From positions 47,996-111,995 of the forward strand of contig NW_027420769.1 of NCBI RefSeq assembly GCF_009905375.1: 64,000 nt of DNA. The letters are read 5' to 3'. This DNA is from Apium graveolens (Eukaryota; Streptophyta; Magnoliopsida; Apiales; Apiaceae). The translations under genes and the position numbers were made by a program. How positions within the stretch are numbered: position 1 is the stretch's first letter; each line of letters begins with the position of its first letter. The notes under the pieces are model-generated. The model saw nothing but the letters and a program-made list of their open reading frames with translations, made no database searches and had not been told where the DNA came from. Shown piece after piece: positions 1-11,162 of the stretch.

Positions 1-33
1 AAGAATCATTATGGATTCAAATTGTTCCAGTGA
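1..33 (+). pseudogene. 3' tail of SIRE env-like ORF (partial at window start)
   Basis: The first eleven codons read KNHYGFKLFQ and a TGA stop. They are identical to the end of the long env-like reading frame that ends at 30706 in the second block. The window therefore opens inside the 3' part of a SIRE-type Ty1/copia element. Its polypurine tract and LTR follow directly. Only this tail is visible, so nothing can be said about integrity upstream. Confidence 0.8.
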
Positions 34-157
34 AGTTGGTAAAGCTATAAGGACTGTAAGTTGTAGTTAATAGTCTTATTAAACTCTTATTGCATTTGAA
101 CTTAAATGTTTTTGACATCATCAAATCTATTAACTTGTATATTTTGTACAATTTATA

Positions 158-170
158 AGTTGGGGGAGAT
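158..170 (+). other. Polypurine tract of SIRE element (first block)
   Basis: A purine-rich AGTTGGGGGAGAT run lies immediately before the TGTTAG start of the LTR. This is the expected primer site for plus-strand synthesis in LTR retrotransposons. The same tract precedes the LTR at 30844. Confidence 0.75.
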
Positions 171-764
171 TGTTAGATATTTTGAGATGTCATGTCTAAT
201 ATATTTCATGTTTAGTTTTTCAGATCTTAACAAACAGGAAATATCAGTACTTACTGGAATCAGTATTTACTGGAAGTCAGAACTTAAGGATATCAGAACT
301 TAGATTATCAGAAGATAAATATCAGAAGATGAATATCAGAACTTAAGTACGGTAGGACTAACAGTTAAGGAAGGAAGCTGATTTACAGGAAAGAAGATCA
401 AGACTAATACAAAAAGAAGATATGCATGGAAAGAGTTAGAGGACTGAAAGAATTGTATAAGATATCTGACTGATATATTTGGGAGACAGAATAATATTCC
501 ATATCAGTTAGAAGTTATCTTGTAACTGTGTACCATATAAACACAGACATAGGTTTACACTATATGTGTTATCATTATCGAGAAGATCATACATTGTAAC
601 CTAGCAGCTCTCGTGATATTTGTTCATCACTAAGAGAGAACAGTTCCATTGTAATAGAGTTTATTATATTGAATATATTTGTTTACTGTTACTTGTGTTC
701 GAAATCGATTTGATTGTATTCTACACTGTATTCAACCCCTTCTACAGTGTTGTGTGACCTAACA
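171..764 (+). repeat. SIRE/Maximus-like 3' LTR (first block)
   Basis: A 594-bp LTR starts with TGTTAG just after a polypurine tract and ends with the inverted complement CTAACA. It contains a TATA-like ACCATATAAACACAG stretch at about 532-546 and recurs with one or two gaps at 30844-31438. No partner 5' LTR is in the window because the element is 5'-truncated. Tekay reverse transcriptase sequence on the minus strand abuts its right end, so the LTR marks the insertion point in Tekay. Clade assignment rests on the env-like ORF between pol and the LTR. Confidence 0.8.
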
Positions 765-2767
765 TACGGTCGCCCTTTTTCTTTACAAACAGTACTGGCG
801 CTCCCCATGGCGACACACTGGGTCTTATCATTCCATTATCTGATAATTCTTGCAGTTAAGAAGTTAATTCCTTCATCTCAACCGGGGCTAGCCTATAAGG
901 GGCCGTGGACACTGGTTTTGTCCCTAGTGCTAATTCTATGGCAAATTCTATTTCTCTGTCGAGTGGAAATCCTGGTAAGTTCTCTGGAAACACATCCTCG
1001 AATTCATTCACTATGGGTATGTCCTGTATGTTAGGAACTTCCTTCTTAGTATCCATCACATAAGCCAAATAGGCCTCGTTACCTTTCTTAACAATCTTTT
1101 TGCCTGTAGTATGGTCAAAAATTTCTGGGTTTGTCGTTGACCTCTAAACACTACTTCTTTTCCATTTTGCACTCTTATCTTCACCCTCTTCCGCTCATAA
1201 TTTATTTGCGCTCCATTACTGGATAACCAATCCATTCCTAAGATTACATCAAATTCTCCTAACACAAATGGGATTAGGTCAACCTCAAAGACCTTCCCTT
1301 CTAATTTCAACTCACATTTGGGGTGTACTTGATTCACATGAATTATTTCTTTGTTTGTTATTTCCACTTGTAATACCTCACGTAAGGGTATGGCGTTAAG
1401 TTTAATTTTTTAGCAAAATCTTGAGATATAAATGACTTAGTTGCTCCAGAATCAAATAGGACATTTGCATGTTCGGAATTTAACAGAAGGGTACCTGCTA
1501 TCACGTCCGTGTTTCGGACAGCATCCTGAACGGTCATGTTAAAGGTCCTAGTAGCTGGGGGTCGGTTGGATACAGCTCTGCTCATCCCTGAGGCTGGGGG
1601 CTTCAATGTCAGGCAATCCTTCCTCATGTGTCCTACTTTCCCATATTGGAAATATGTCACGCTGGGTTGGTTGTAGTTGTTAGAAAGGTATCCGATTTGA
1701 CCACACTTATAGCATTTCAAAGGGGCTCTCGCCTGGCTGCACACTCTAAGGTGTCGCCTCTTACAGGTTTGATACTCCGGTATTGGGGCGCGGGGTTGGC
1801 TATGAAATGTTGCCCTAGATTGTCCGTCGCCCTGGCCAACACTCTCACTTGGGGCCTTTCTGAATCCGGGGTCGTGCACAGGTTGGGACACCACTCCCCT
1901 GACGAACCTGCTTGGAAGGATCCTGTTCCCGGTTCCTCCTCCTTGGCTTCCTATCTTCCTCTTTCTATTTTCCTTTTCCTTCAAACTTTGTTCACTGCCA
2001 GCTTCAATAATCGAGGCTTTCTGCACTAAGGTGGCATAATCTGTCAGCTCTAGTACTGCCACTCGGTTCTGGATCCACTGTTTTAGACCAAGCTGAAACC
2101 TTCACGCTTTCTTCTCTTCGGTATTCAGGAAACTCAGGCACGAATCTTGACAGCTCGGTGAACTTGGCCTCATACTATGCCACAATAATCTTATCCTGTT
2201 TCAACTCTAGAAACTTAATCTCCATATGAGTTTCCATAAACCTAGGGAAATACTTGTCTAAGAACAGTCGGGTAAATCTATCCCATGGAATCACAACATC
2301 AGTCTCGAAGTTTCGTTTGGACTCCCACCAGTAATTAGCTTCTCCTTTCAGCATGTAAGAAGCAAAATGGTCATGTATCGTTCTTCCACACTTAGTATCT
2401 CGAAGGACTTTTCTATTTCCTTGAGCCAGGCCCGTGCTTCAACGAGGTCGGCAGAACCTAGAAACTCTGGAGGTTTGAGGGATTTGAATGCCCTGAAGGC
2501 AGTGGCTGCAGTCTGTTGGGCAGCATGCGGCTGTGGCGGAATGGGCTGTTGGTTCAGGTTTGCTCTTAAAAGTTCCATAAAATCATTCATGGGGTTCCCT
2601 CCCTGATGGGTATCCTCAGCCTCTTCTTCTACATATTCTTCCTCATCATATTCAGTATAGTCTAGGTCTTCTTCACTTTCCTCATTTACTACAGGGTCAG
2701 GTTCATTCTGTTGTTGGTTAACAGATTGATGCGGGCTATGCCCTGGTCCTCTTCTACGAAGTGACAT
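765..2767 (-). pseudogene. Tekay-type Ty3 chromovirus gag-protease and start of RT (first block)
   Basis: Read on the minus strand from ATG at 2767. The acidic gag N-terminus is followed by a capsid-like region (EARAWLKEIEKSFEIL), two zinc knuckles, a protease with the LFDSGATKSF active site near 1450, and the start of reverse transcriptase ([13 protein letters not shown]) up to 765. There the SIRE LTR interrupts it. Both knuckles are damaged: the first reads CYKCGQIGYLSNNY and the second has Tyr in place of its first two Cys. There is an in-frame stop after MKELTS. Copy A also has frameshifts near 2366, 1405 and 1085 that are absent from the second block. The remaining RT, RNase H and integrase lie at 22809-24942 of the unit. 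Confidence 0.85.
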
Positions 2768-3400
2768 TGTTCTGATAATGAAAATGTATCAATATAGTTG
2801 CAATAATTTTACCATTGGATTAATTTATTCATATGTAAGCATGTCATTTATTATCTAGCATGTTTTTATCAAGTGCAATAATATGAAAATTAATTTCTTA
2901 ATAACTGCTAGATATATACCATAGGGTCTCCCAATTATATTTTGGGGACAAAACGACTATCGAGTTCATACATGGGCATGATTATAATGCATCATTACTT
3001 ATTCTGAATACTGAAAATACAACTACATAAGGCGTGCACCCTGAAGGGCTAGGAACGCTATCTACTACCAGCTATCCTATCAAAATTGGTGACAAGTCAC
3101 CCAGCCTTCTTCAAGATCCATAAATAGTCACTAGTCCCTCAGTCACTGTCACTGCGCGTGAGGTCACACACCCTCATCATCACTCCTGCCAACATCAGCT
3201 CTGCGTCAACTACCGGGATGTATGCTCCAACCGCCGTCATCCTCATCTGAACCCGGGTATTTACATCCTTCAGATTATTCTAGCATTTCTTCTGGAATGT
3301 CATTAGACATCCGGAGTCTATAGAGTTCTTCAACGAGTTGCATCAAAGGAATTATCATTTGTAGTTAATCCAAAGTGTTCAAAAAGAAAAAAAAAATAAT
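2768..3400 (-). other. Tekay 5' leader remnant (non-coding, minus strand)
   Basis: Sequence upstream of the Tekay gag start. On the minus strand it contains a 27-codon open frame (ATG at 3358, stop at 3275) rich in Leu and Glu. No primer-binding site or 5' LTR follows, so the element is truncated here. The P unit boundary at 3258 falls inside this stretch. Assignment of 3258-3400 to Tekay is inference from continuity; the right limit is approximate. Confidence 0.4.
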
Positions 3401-3632
3401 ACTCTTGGACGCAGCTAGTGACTATATTTATAGTGATCAATTAAAACCTAATTTATAGGGTATTCTAGTAATTTTTAGCACATATTTATTATTTTTACAA
3501 CTTAAATATACATATATGAGTTATATTTGAGGTAAAATTTAACTATAGGACATATAAATAGTTTTGAAATAAAATGGGATATATTTATAAAGTGACCCCT
3601 AAATTTGGGACATATTACACAAATTTCCTTTA

Positions 3633-3772
3633 TTTTTATATTACATTCAAATATTTTAAATTATTACTTAAAATTTAACGATTATTATTTACAATATCAA
3701 ATCGATAAATCAATCAAATATAACTTATTTTACATCTAATAGTGTAATATAATTTTAATAAAAGATATTTAA
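3633..3772. repeat. 140-bp direct repeat, unit 1 (copy A)
   Basis: This AT-rich stretch, from TTTTTATATTACATTCAAAT to AAGATATTTAA, is repeated with about 10 percent divergence at 3861-3999. An 88-bp spacer of higher GC content lies between the two. The pair lies upstream of pseudouridine synthase exon 1 and occurs in all three copies of P. Confidence 0.8.
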
Positions 3773-3860
3773 TGTGCAATTTCAGTCCATCGTTTCATCT
3801 TTTCTCCTTCCTTCTTCCAATTTAGCTGAACGCACTTCACTTCGGCATTATTGCAATTAT

Positions 3861-3999
3861 TTTTTATATTGCATTCAAATATTCTTAATTATTACTTAAA
3901 ATTAACAATTATTATTTACAATAACAAATTGATAAATCAATCAAATATAACTTATTTTACTTCTAATAGTTCAATATAATTTTAATAAAGAATATTTAA
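3861..3999. repeat. 140-bp direct repeat, unit 2 (copy A)
   Basis: Second unit, starting TTTTTATATTGCATTCAAAT. It shares the ATCAATCAAATATAACTTAT core with unit 1. Nothing else in 3400-4225 is recognised as coding; this is the upstream region of the pseudouridine synthase fragment. Confidence 0.8.
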
Positions 4000-4909
4000 A
4001 ATATTATATATTTTATATAAAAATCAGATTTTTATTTAGACTTCTTAAAATGCTAAACTTTTATCCAGGTCTAAACTAAACTTTATCTGGGATTTTTCGA
4101 ATTTCACACTGAGAAAAAATAATTAAGGCCCTCGCCGGGCTGGACTTTTTTCTTGATGGGCTTTTTTTGTAGTTTTTTTCCGTATCGGCCGGAATTTTGG
4201 TCCTCTATTCCGGAACAACAGTGAAATGCGGACAATCGGAGAACCCTGGCCGGAATTAAACGACGGCCTCTTCTATTCCGATCGCGTCCGACCCTCTGAT
4301 TCTGGTATTTTATATCTATGTAACTATTTCTATTTTCTCTTACACAAAATAAATTTGTGTAATCATTATTCTAACTCACTACATATATAAACAGGTCTCA
4401 CACTTATTCATTTTTACTCCACCAAGTACAAGAGTTCAGCTCCTTTGCAAGGATAATCCACTTTATCACTATACTTATCTTCTTTTTTAAAATTACAATT
4501 GAGTTTATTTTCTCGGGTGAACGAGAGTCGAAACCAGAACTAGTGACATTGTGACAACAATAGAGAAACCCTTACGAATTGACCCACAGAAAGTAGTGTT
4601 TATAAGCTTCAGATTTTGCAATTAAAGTTGTTGTTCCATATATTGATATTGTATGAGTTTTGGAATTGTTGTAGCTTTATAGTTAGTAGTATCTCGCGTA
4701 ATTTATAAGTTGTCTAGATGTTGCGAATTTTGTTTGAAATTTAAGCGTCTGGTTTGCTTTATTTATAATTAGTTCTGTTAACTGTTGCAAAGGTGCTCCT
4801 GCCTTCTGCTACGATAGAGTTCAATTCGTAACTCTTATCTCCCCTATGATTGAAACTTTATCAACTACAGAAATATGTTGAATAATACTAATGCATTAGG
4901 GTATATAGC

Positions 4910-5228
4910 TGTTGGATTTATTTTAATATGAAACTTGTTTCTTTATTTATTTGTTTTCATTATTCAGTAACTTGCATGCTAGTTTGATTTAGTCGTAACT
5001 GTGCGGAGAGTTTCCAGGAGAAGCAGGATAGACTTAGAGATCATGTAGGAGTAGTTTGTTTTAGTAGTTCCTTGTTTGTAGCCATTTTTCTTTATCTGCA
5101 TATTCTATATAGTGTACTTCATGAAATAAGAAATATGAACACAGCTTCACGCAAGTCTCTTTTGTTTTTTTTTCAGTTTACGTTCAAACAATTGTATCTG
5201 CATAGTTTCAGCTTATTTGTTTCCAATA
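4910..5228 (+). repeat. Copia 5' LTR (copy A)
   Basis: Starts TGTTGGATTTA, ends TTTCCAATA, with TGTTGGA / TCCAATA as near-perfect terminal inverted repeats. The 3' end is TA instead of the usual CA, in both LTRs. It differs from the 3' LTR of the same element by five substitutions (ATGAA/ATAAA, TTCTTT/TTTTTT, AACTG/AATTG, AGTGTA/AGAGTA, CACGC/CATGC), plus poly-T length. Confidence 0.93.
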
Positions 5229-5230
5229 TT

Positions 5231-5242
5231 TGGTATCAGAGC
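5231..5242 (+). other. Copia primer-binding site (copy A)
   Basis: TGGTATCAGAGC lies two bases after the 5' LTR. It is the standard plant LTR-retrotransposon site complementary to the 3' end of initiator methionine tRNA. Confidence 0.9.
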
Positions 5243-5256
5243 TTAGGTCTCATTGT

Positions 5257-8200
5257 ATGCCCAAGTATATGCCAAAGATGACAACAGAGACAAATAAGCT
5301 CAAAGAGGGTGCGATGGTTTAAACTATCCAATGCTGGCAAGAAGTAACTACACAGCCTGGGCACTTAAGATGAAGGTGTTCATGAAAGCACAGGGGGTGT
5401 GGAATGCAGTGGAGAAGAAAGAGAAAGGAGGTGTGGTTGATGACAGACAAGACAAGATCGCCCTGGCCACAATATATCAGGGAATTCCTGAAGATGTCTT
5501 GTTGTCTCTGGCTGATAAGGAAACAGCAAAGGAAGCCTGAGAGGCCATTCAGACTATGTGTCAAGGTGCGGAGCGTGTGAAAAAAGCCAAGGTTCAGACG
5601 TTAAGAGTGAATTTGAGTCGCTGTGCATGAAAGACGGTGAAATACTAGATGACTTATATTTGAAACTGAACGGAATGGTGACAAACATACGTGCACTAGG
5701 GGAAGAAATCAAGGAGAGTTATGTGGTTAAAAAGCTGCTCCGTGCGGTGCCATCAAAGTTTCTGCAAATTGTTTCCACCATAGAACAATTGCTGATCTGG
5801 AAACGATGTCTGTAGAGGAGGCCATAGGATCGTAAAAAGCTCATGAGGAGCGAGTGAAAGGGCAAGCAGGTGAAAGTGATGGACAACTCCTACTCACAGA
5901 AGAAGAGTGGTCTAAGAGGGAAAATGCCGAAGGAAAACTGTTACTAACTAGAGAGGAATGGATTAAAAGAAATGGCAATAAAGGGGCAGCTGAGGGATCT
6001 TCAAACCAGAGGTTTCGAGGAAAGGAAAGCACTCGTTGGGGGCGTGATAAGAGCAGAATACGGTGTTACAACTGTAGTGCATATGGGCACTATGCCGCTG
6101 AATGCAAAAAAACCACGACGAGAACGGGATCAAAAACAGGAAGTGAACATGGCCCAGATCAATGAAGATGAACCTGCACTATTACTGACAGAACACAGCG
6201 GGAAGAGGGACGATATGATGTTGTTGAACGAAGAAAAGGTGGTCCCAAAATTGGGTCAAGGTGATGATCGTGTGGAATCAAATCTGTGGTACTTGGATAA
6301 TGGGGCGAGCAATCATATGACCAGGACTTCGTTCAAAATTCAGGGAGTTGGATGAAAATATAACTGGACAGGTGAAGTTTGGTGACGGATCAACGGTAGA
6401 TATCAAAGGAAAAGGCTCTATTAGCTTCGTGTGCAAAAATGGAGAAAGACGTACATTGCATGAGGTATATTATATTCCTTTACTTCGTAGTAATATAATT
6501 AGTCTCGGGCAACTGTCTGAGGATGGAAATAGGGTTGTTCTGAGTGGAGAGTTTTTGTGGGTACATGATGTTCAAGGAAAACTCCTCATGAAAGTAAAGA
6601 GGTCACCAAACAGGTTGTATAAAATGATCATTGAAACAGAGAAGGCAGTGTGCTTGAAGCTGAAAGCTGAGGAATTGTCGTGGTTGTGGCACTCTCGGCT
6701 GGGTCATGTAAACTTTCCAGCCTTGTCTCTAATGCACTCAAACCAAATGGTATATGGTATGCCAAAATTTTCTCCGCCGAAGGGCGTGTGCACAGGGTGC
6801 TTAATGTCAAAACAAGCAAGAAAGTCTTTCCCACCAAAGGCCAACTATCATGCAAAAATGGGATTGGAAATGGTGCATGGTGATTTATGCGGTCCTATAT
6901 CCCCAACCACGTCCAAAGGTAACAAATATTCTTACTTCTTGTTGATGATTTCAGTCGTTGGATGTGGGTTTATATGCTTAAGAGTAAAGATGAGGCATTG
7001 GCTATATTTAAGAAATTCAAGGCACATGTGGAAAATGGAACAACCAAAAGAATAAAAGTGTTCAGAACAGACCGTGGGGGAGAGTTTTGTTCTCAAGATT
7101 TTAAAAGTGTTCTGCGAGGAAAGTGGTATAACACGGCATTACACGGCTCCGTACTCCCCCCAACAGAATGGAGTAGTGGAGCGCAGGAACCGCACTGTTG
7201 TCGCCATGGCACGAAGTCTGTTGAAACAAATGGGGTTACCATTAATTTTGTGGGGAGAGGCTATAAGGCACTCGGTTTATCTACTCAACAGATTATCTAC
7301 TCGCTCAATGAATGAACGAACCCCATATATATGAGGCATGGAAGGGAACAAAACCAGGCATTGGGCATGTAAGGGTGTTGGTTGTTTAGCTCACATGAAA
7401 GTTTCTGGGAATCACTTAAAAAAATTGGATGACAGAAGTAAAGTGATTGTGCATTTAGGTAATGAACCTAGAACCAAAGCATATCGCTTATACGATCCCA
7501 AGAATAACAACATACTGGTGAGCAGAGACGTAGTTTTTGAGGAGGAAAAACGTGGACATGGAATCAAGGCCAGCAAACTGAATTGATGGAACATCAACAC
7601 ACTTTCACTGTTGTTGATGGTTTTACACAGGATGAAATGGTTGAAGCAGATGCACATCAGACGGATGCAGACTCTGATGGTGATGCAACAACGCCCCAGT
7701 CACAAATATTCACACATGGATCCAAAAATGAAGATGCAGAAAATAGCAGTGAGCCAAGGAGGTTCAAGTCCATGGTTGACATATACAATGAAACAGAAGA
7801 AATCGAATTGGATGATGAATTACTTCTCATGGGCATTGATGAGCCGAGAAATTATAGTCAGGCTGCTAAAGAACGTAACTGGAGGCAGGCAATGCAACAA
7901 GAGATGGATTCGATCGAACAAAATAATACTTGGAAGCTGACAGAGCTACCGGTTGATCGAAAAGTGATAGGGCTCAAGTGGATTTACAAAATAAAGAGAG
8001 GTGAGGATGGGGAAATTATAAAGTATAAAGCACGACTCGTGGCCAAGGGGTATGTGCAGGAACAAGGGGTAGACTTCGATGAAATTTTTGCCCCAGTTAC
8101 CAGACTTGAAACCGTTCGCTTGTTGTTAGCACTAGCAGCAAAGTGTGGCTGGCAGGTACATCATTTAGATGTGAAGACTGCTTTTTTGAATGGTGAAATA

Positions 8201-9379
8201 CGAAGTCTATGTAACACAGCCAGAAGGGTTTGTTAAAAGTGGGCAAGAGCATCTGGTATATAAATTGATAAAAGCCCTTTATGGTCTACGTCAGGCACCG
8301 CGTGCTTGGTACGCTAAACTGAACAAAAGTCTCGAATGTATGGGCTTCACAAGGTGTCCACACGAGCATGCAGTTATACAAAATGCAAAGGGGGAGAAGT
8401 TTTTGTCGTTGGTGTATACGTAGATGATCTTTTGATCACAGGGACGAGTGTTACTGCTATCAATGAGTTTAAACAGCAAATGAACAGCAAATTCGAAATG
8501 AACAACCTGGGTAAACTGTCTTACTACTTGGGAATAGAGGTAAAACAAGGAGAAGGATATATTGAGTTGAAGCAGACAGGGTATGCCAAAAAGGTGTTGG
8601 AAAGAACAGGACTGGGAGAGTGTAATCCTACAAAATTTCCAATGGACCCAAAGGAACGTATTACTAAGGATGAAGGAGGTATTCAGGTAGACTCAACGGA
8701 GTACAAGAGCATGGTTTGGGGGCTTCGTTATCTTGTTCACACACGTCCTGACATAGCGTATGCGGTGGGAATGGTAAGTTGATTCATGGAGAAACCGACG
8801 GTGCTGCACAAAAATGCTGTGAAACGTATACTAAGGTATGTGAAGGGGACCTTGGATTTTGGTCTGGTATATTCGAAAAACAGCGGCAACAATATGCTCG
8901 TGGGCTATTCAGATAGTGACTTAGCTGGGCAAACGGACGACAGGAAAGTACAGGGGGCGTGGCTTTTTATCTGAATAATAGCTTGATCACCTTGGTGTCA
9001 CAAAAGCAAAGATGTGTTGCTTTGTCCTCATGTGAGGCTAAATTCATGGCAGCCACTGCTGCTACTTGTCAGGCCATCTGGCTGAGAAATTTGCTGAGTA
9101 AAATAACAGGAGAAAATGTTGGTCCAGTCATTCTGTATATCGATAACAAGTCTGCTATTGATCTAGCTAAGAACCCGGTCTTCCATGGAAGAAGCAAGCA
9201 TATAGATATACGCTATCACTTCATCCGTGAATGCGTTGAGCGTAGGGATTGTTATCAGGCACGTGAGCTCAAATTTGCAGTGTGCAGACATTCTAACAAA
9301 GGCACTCAGTACTGTTAAGTTTGAAAGAATGAGAAAGTTGTTGGGTGTCAAAGAGCTGGAGAAACAAGTTTCAAATTAA
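5257..9379 (+). pseudogene. Copia gag-pol polyprotein, degenerate (copy A)
   Basis: The start chosen is the first ATG after the primer site. Domains in order: gag with a CCHC knuckle (CYNCSAYGHYAAEC, about 6063-6104), protease (DNGASNHM, about 6297), integrase (HSRLGH, then CTGC, RTDRGGEF and VVERRNR), RT (VYVDDLLI, about 8412) and RNase H (YSDSDLAG and IDNKSAID). Lesions shared with B and C: a TGA after KETAKEA, a TAA after EAIGS, a frameshift after ERTP, a frameshift after NGEI, and a TGA after GMVS. Copy A alone adds about eleven one-base indels, near 5314, 5605, 5791, 6115, 6325, 6930, 7105, 7378, 7548, 8373 and 8946. The stop is TAA at 9377, next to the purine tract. Confidence 0.9.
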
Positions 9380-9388
9380 GGGAGAGAT

Positions 9389-9705
9389 TGTTGGATTTAT
9401 TTTAATATAAAACTTGTTTTTTTATTTATTTGTTTTCATTATTCAGTAACTTGCATGCTAGTTTGATTTAGTCGTAATTGTGCGGAGAGTTTCCAGGAGA
9501 AGCAGGATAGACTTAGAGATCATGTAGGAGTAGTTTGTTTTAGTAGTTCCTTGTTTGTAGCCATTTTCTTTATCTGCATATTCTATATAGAGTACTTCAT
9601 GAAATAAGAAATATGAACACAGCTTCATGCAAGTCTCTTTTGTTTTTTTTCAGTTTACGTTCAAACAATTGTATCTGCATAGTTTCAGCTTATTTGTTTC
9701 CAATA
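9389..9705 (+). repeat. Copia 3' LTR (copy A)
   Basis: Follows the purine tract AAGGGAGAGA and ends CCAATA before the ATAGC duplication. All five substitutions that separate it from the 5' LTR recur in copies B and C, so they predate the block duplication. Confidence 0.93.
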
Positions 9706-11162
9706 ATAGCTTTATGGACCTACACTTTGCCCACTCCTGAGTGCATGTTAATGTTAGTGTGCAAACTCTAATTTTTCTCTTTTTTAATGAATGACTGACA
9801 GATGGTTGCAGAGAATCGAGAATGGACAGGTTAGTTTTCAAATTGACATAAATGTCTTTTGATTGTCTGGGGTTGTAGAAACTAGTGTTTTTCAAAGTGC
9901 GAATTCCCTTGCAGATAACCGTTGATGGCACGATTGTTACAGACCCTATCAAAGTTCTAAGGTATTGTGGTATATTGGTTTGATTTAGTAGTTAGTACAT
10001 CTTTGTACTGTTTTTTGATAAGCTTGATACTAGTGCTGCTTCAGAATTGCAATATCATCGAATTCCTTGGAGAGAACCTGATGCACCATACTTGCTTGGA
10101 GTTCTATTTGAAGATGATCATTTGGTATATAACAAACTTCAGTCTCATCGTCCAGAGTATAATATATATAGTTGCATATTTTTTAAAGTTTAAAGTCTAT
10201 GTATGCAGATTAATAGGAAGTTAAATAGGGTGCATTTAAGTCTTATCAGATATTTATCTGAATTTATTGTTTTATGGCCTTTCTTTGGTTCTCCTTCTGT
10301 TTCCCAGAAGAAGTTGTATTGTAATCTTCTATTTTACTTTAGGGTCCACAAGTATGACGAAAAGAAAAACCCTTTGCAAGCTATCTTACAAATGTGGCTC
10401 TAATGAGATGATTTGTGTGTAAACATAAGATATATAGATGTCAGGTTCACTTATTTGATGGTTTCTTGTTTAATGTTGAGGTGTATATATTGTATGCAGA
10501 TTGCACTAGACAAGCCATCCGGTCTCCAAGTTTTACCGGGAGGACTATTCCAGCACCGGACTGTTTTGACTCAATTACAGTGGCACGCAATCAAACAAAG
10601 TTCTATATTTGCATGTCAACAGACAAACCCTGTCCCTGTTCATCGTCTTGGAAGAGGTACATCAGGTATGTTCTCAGTATCATATCTGTATCTGACCAAA
10701 TTAAGCACAATTAAGATTATAGTTGAAATTTTGTATTTAATTAATAAAATAAATAGTATGAAATAATATTGATGATTTTCCGAAGTATATGGCCGGAGAT
10801 AATAATGGTTAAAAGGTACCATTGTGCTTTTAAGAAATGCATTCATGTATTTGGATTTTGGATACATTACTTTATAGTTGGAGGACGGCAAGAATTTCTT
10901 TTATTTCTTGCCTCATAACCTATGGAGGCTGTTAGACTATTGTGACTTATTTGTGGATAATATTCATACTAAATCTTTACTTGTGGTGAATTTAACTAAT
11001 TTTTAATCTTTTTATGTAAAATAAAAAATGGTAATCCTGCAATTGTCTTCCCCCTCCCCCTTTTTTTGTCTTAGGAATATTGCTTTGTGCAAAGACAAAG
11101 CTTGCAAAAGCTCGTATATCCGCATATTTTGCAGATGGAACCTCAACTCTTGGGAGTACTTG

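Larger units (their letters stand above)
4910..9705 (+). mobile_element. Complete Ty1/copia element in pseudouridine synthase intron 2 (copy A)
   Basis: A 4.8-kb element bounded by LTRs of 319 and 317 bp and a perfect 5-bp target-site duplication ATAGC (4905-4909 and 9706-9710). It has a primer-binding site complementary to initiator tRNA-Met and a purine tract before the 3' LTR. The internal region runs gag, protease, integrase, RT, RNase H, the Ty1/copia order. It lies in the same orientation as the host gene. Stops and frameshifts make it non-autonomous. Copy A carries extra one-base indels absent from B and C, probably errors. Confidence 0.95.
4226..11162 (+). pseudogene. RluA-family RNA pseudouridine synthase, 5' half with Copia in intron 2 (copy A)
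   Basis: Seven exons fit together in frame: 4226-4304 (MRTIGEPWPELNDGLFYSD), 4395-4452 (LTLIHFYSTKYKSSAPLQ), 9802-9829 (WLQRIENGQ), 9915-9961 (ITVDGTIVTDP), 10034-10124 (ELQYHRIPWREP), 10500-10665 and 11075-11162. Exons 3-4 look like the end of an S4-type RNA-binding fold. Exon 6 holds DKPSGLQVLPGG and the family signature as HRLGRGTSG, with Gly where most RluA enzymes have the catalytic Asp. The product class converts uridine to pseudouridine in RNA. Splice sites are GT-AG except the exon 2 donor, which reads GG then ATAATCC. No later exons follow, so the gene is truncated in its catalytic domain. A Copia element (4910-9705) sits in intron 2. I am sure of the family, less sure which plant paralogue. 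Confidence 0.85.

Noticed and set aside
714..1034. 106-codon plus-strand ORF, repeated at 31388
   Set aside because: It begins at a TTG in the SIRE LTR and runs antisense through the Tekay RT/protease region. It is a shadow of the minus-strand frame.
1628..2029. 133-codon plus-strand ORF, repeated at 32304
   Set aside because: Exact antisense of the Tekay zinc-knuckle region. No family features of its own.
5231..5242. tRNA-like sequence
   Set aside because: Only a 12-base initiator tRNA complement next to an LTR, so it is a primer-binding site, not a tRNA gene.
10413..10766. 117-codon ORF over the pseudouridine synthase region
   Set aside because: It reads through exon 6 and both flanking introns. 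The spliced exon model with phase-matched splice sites explains it better.
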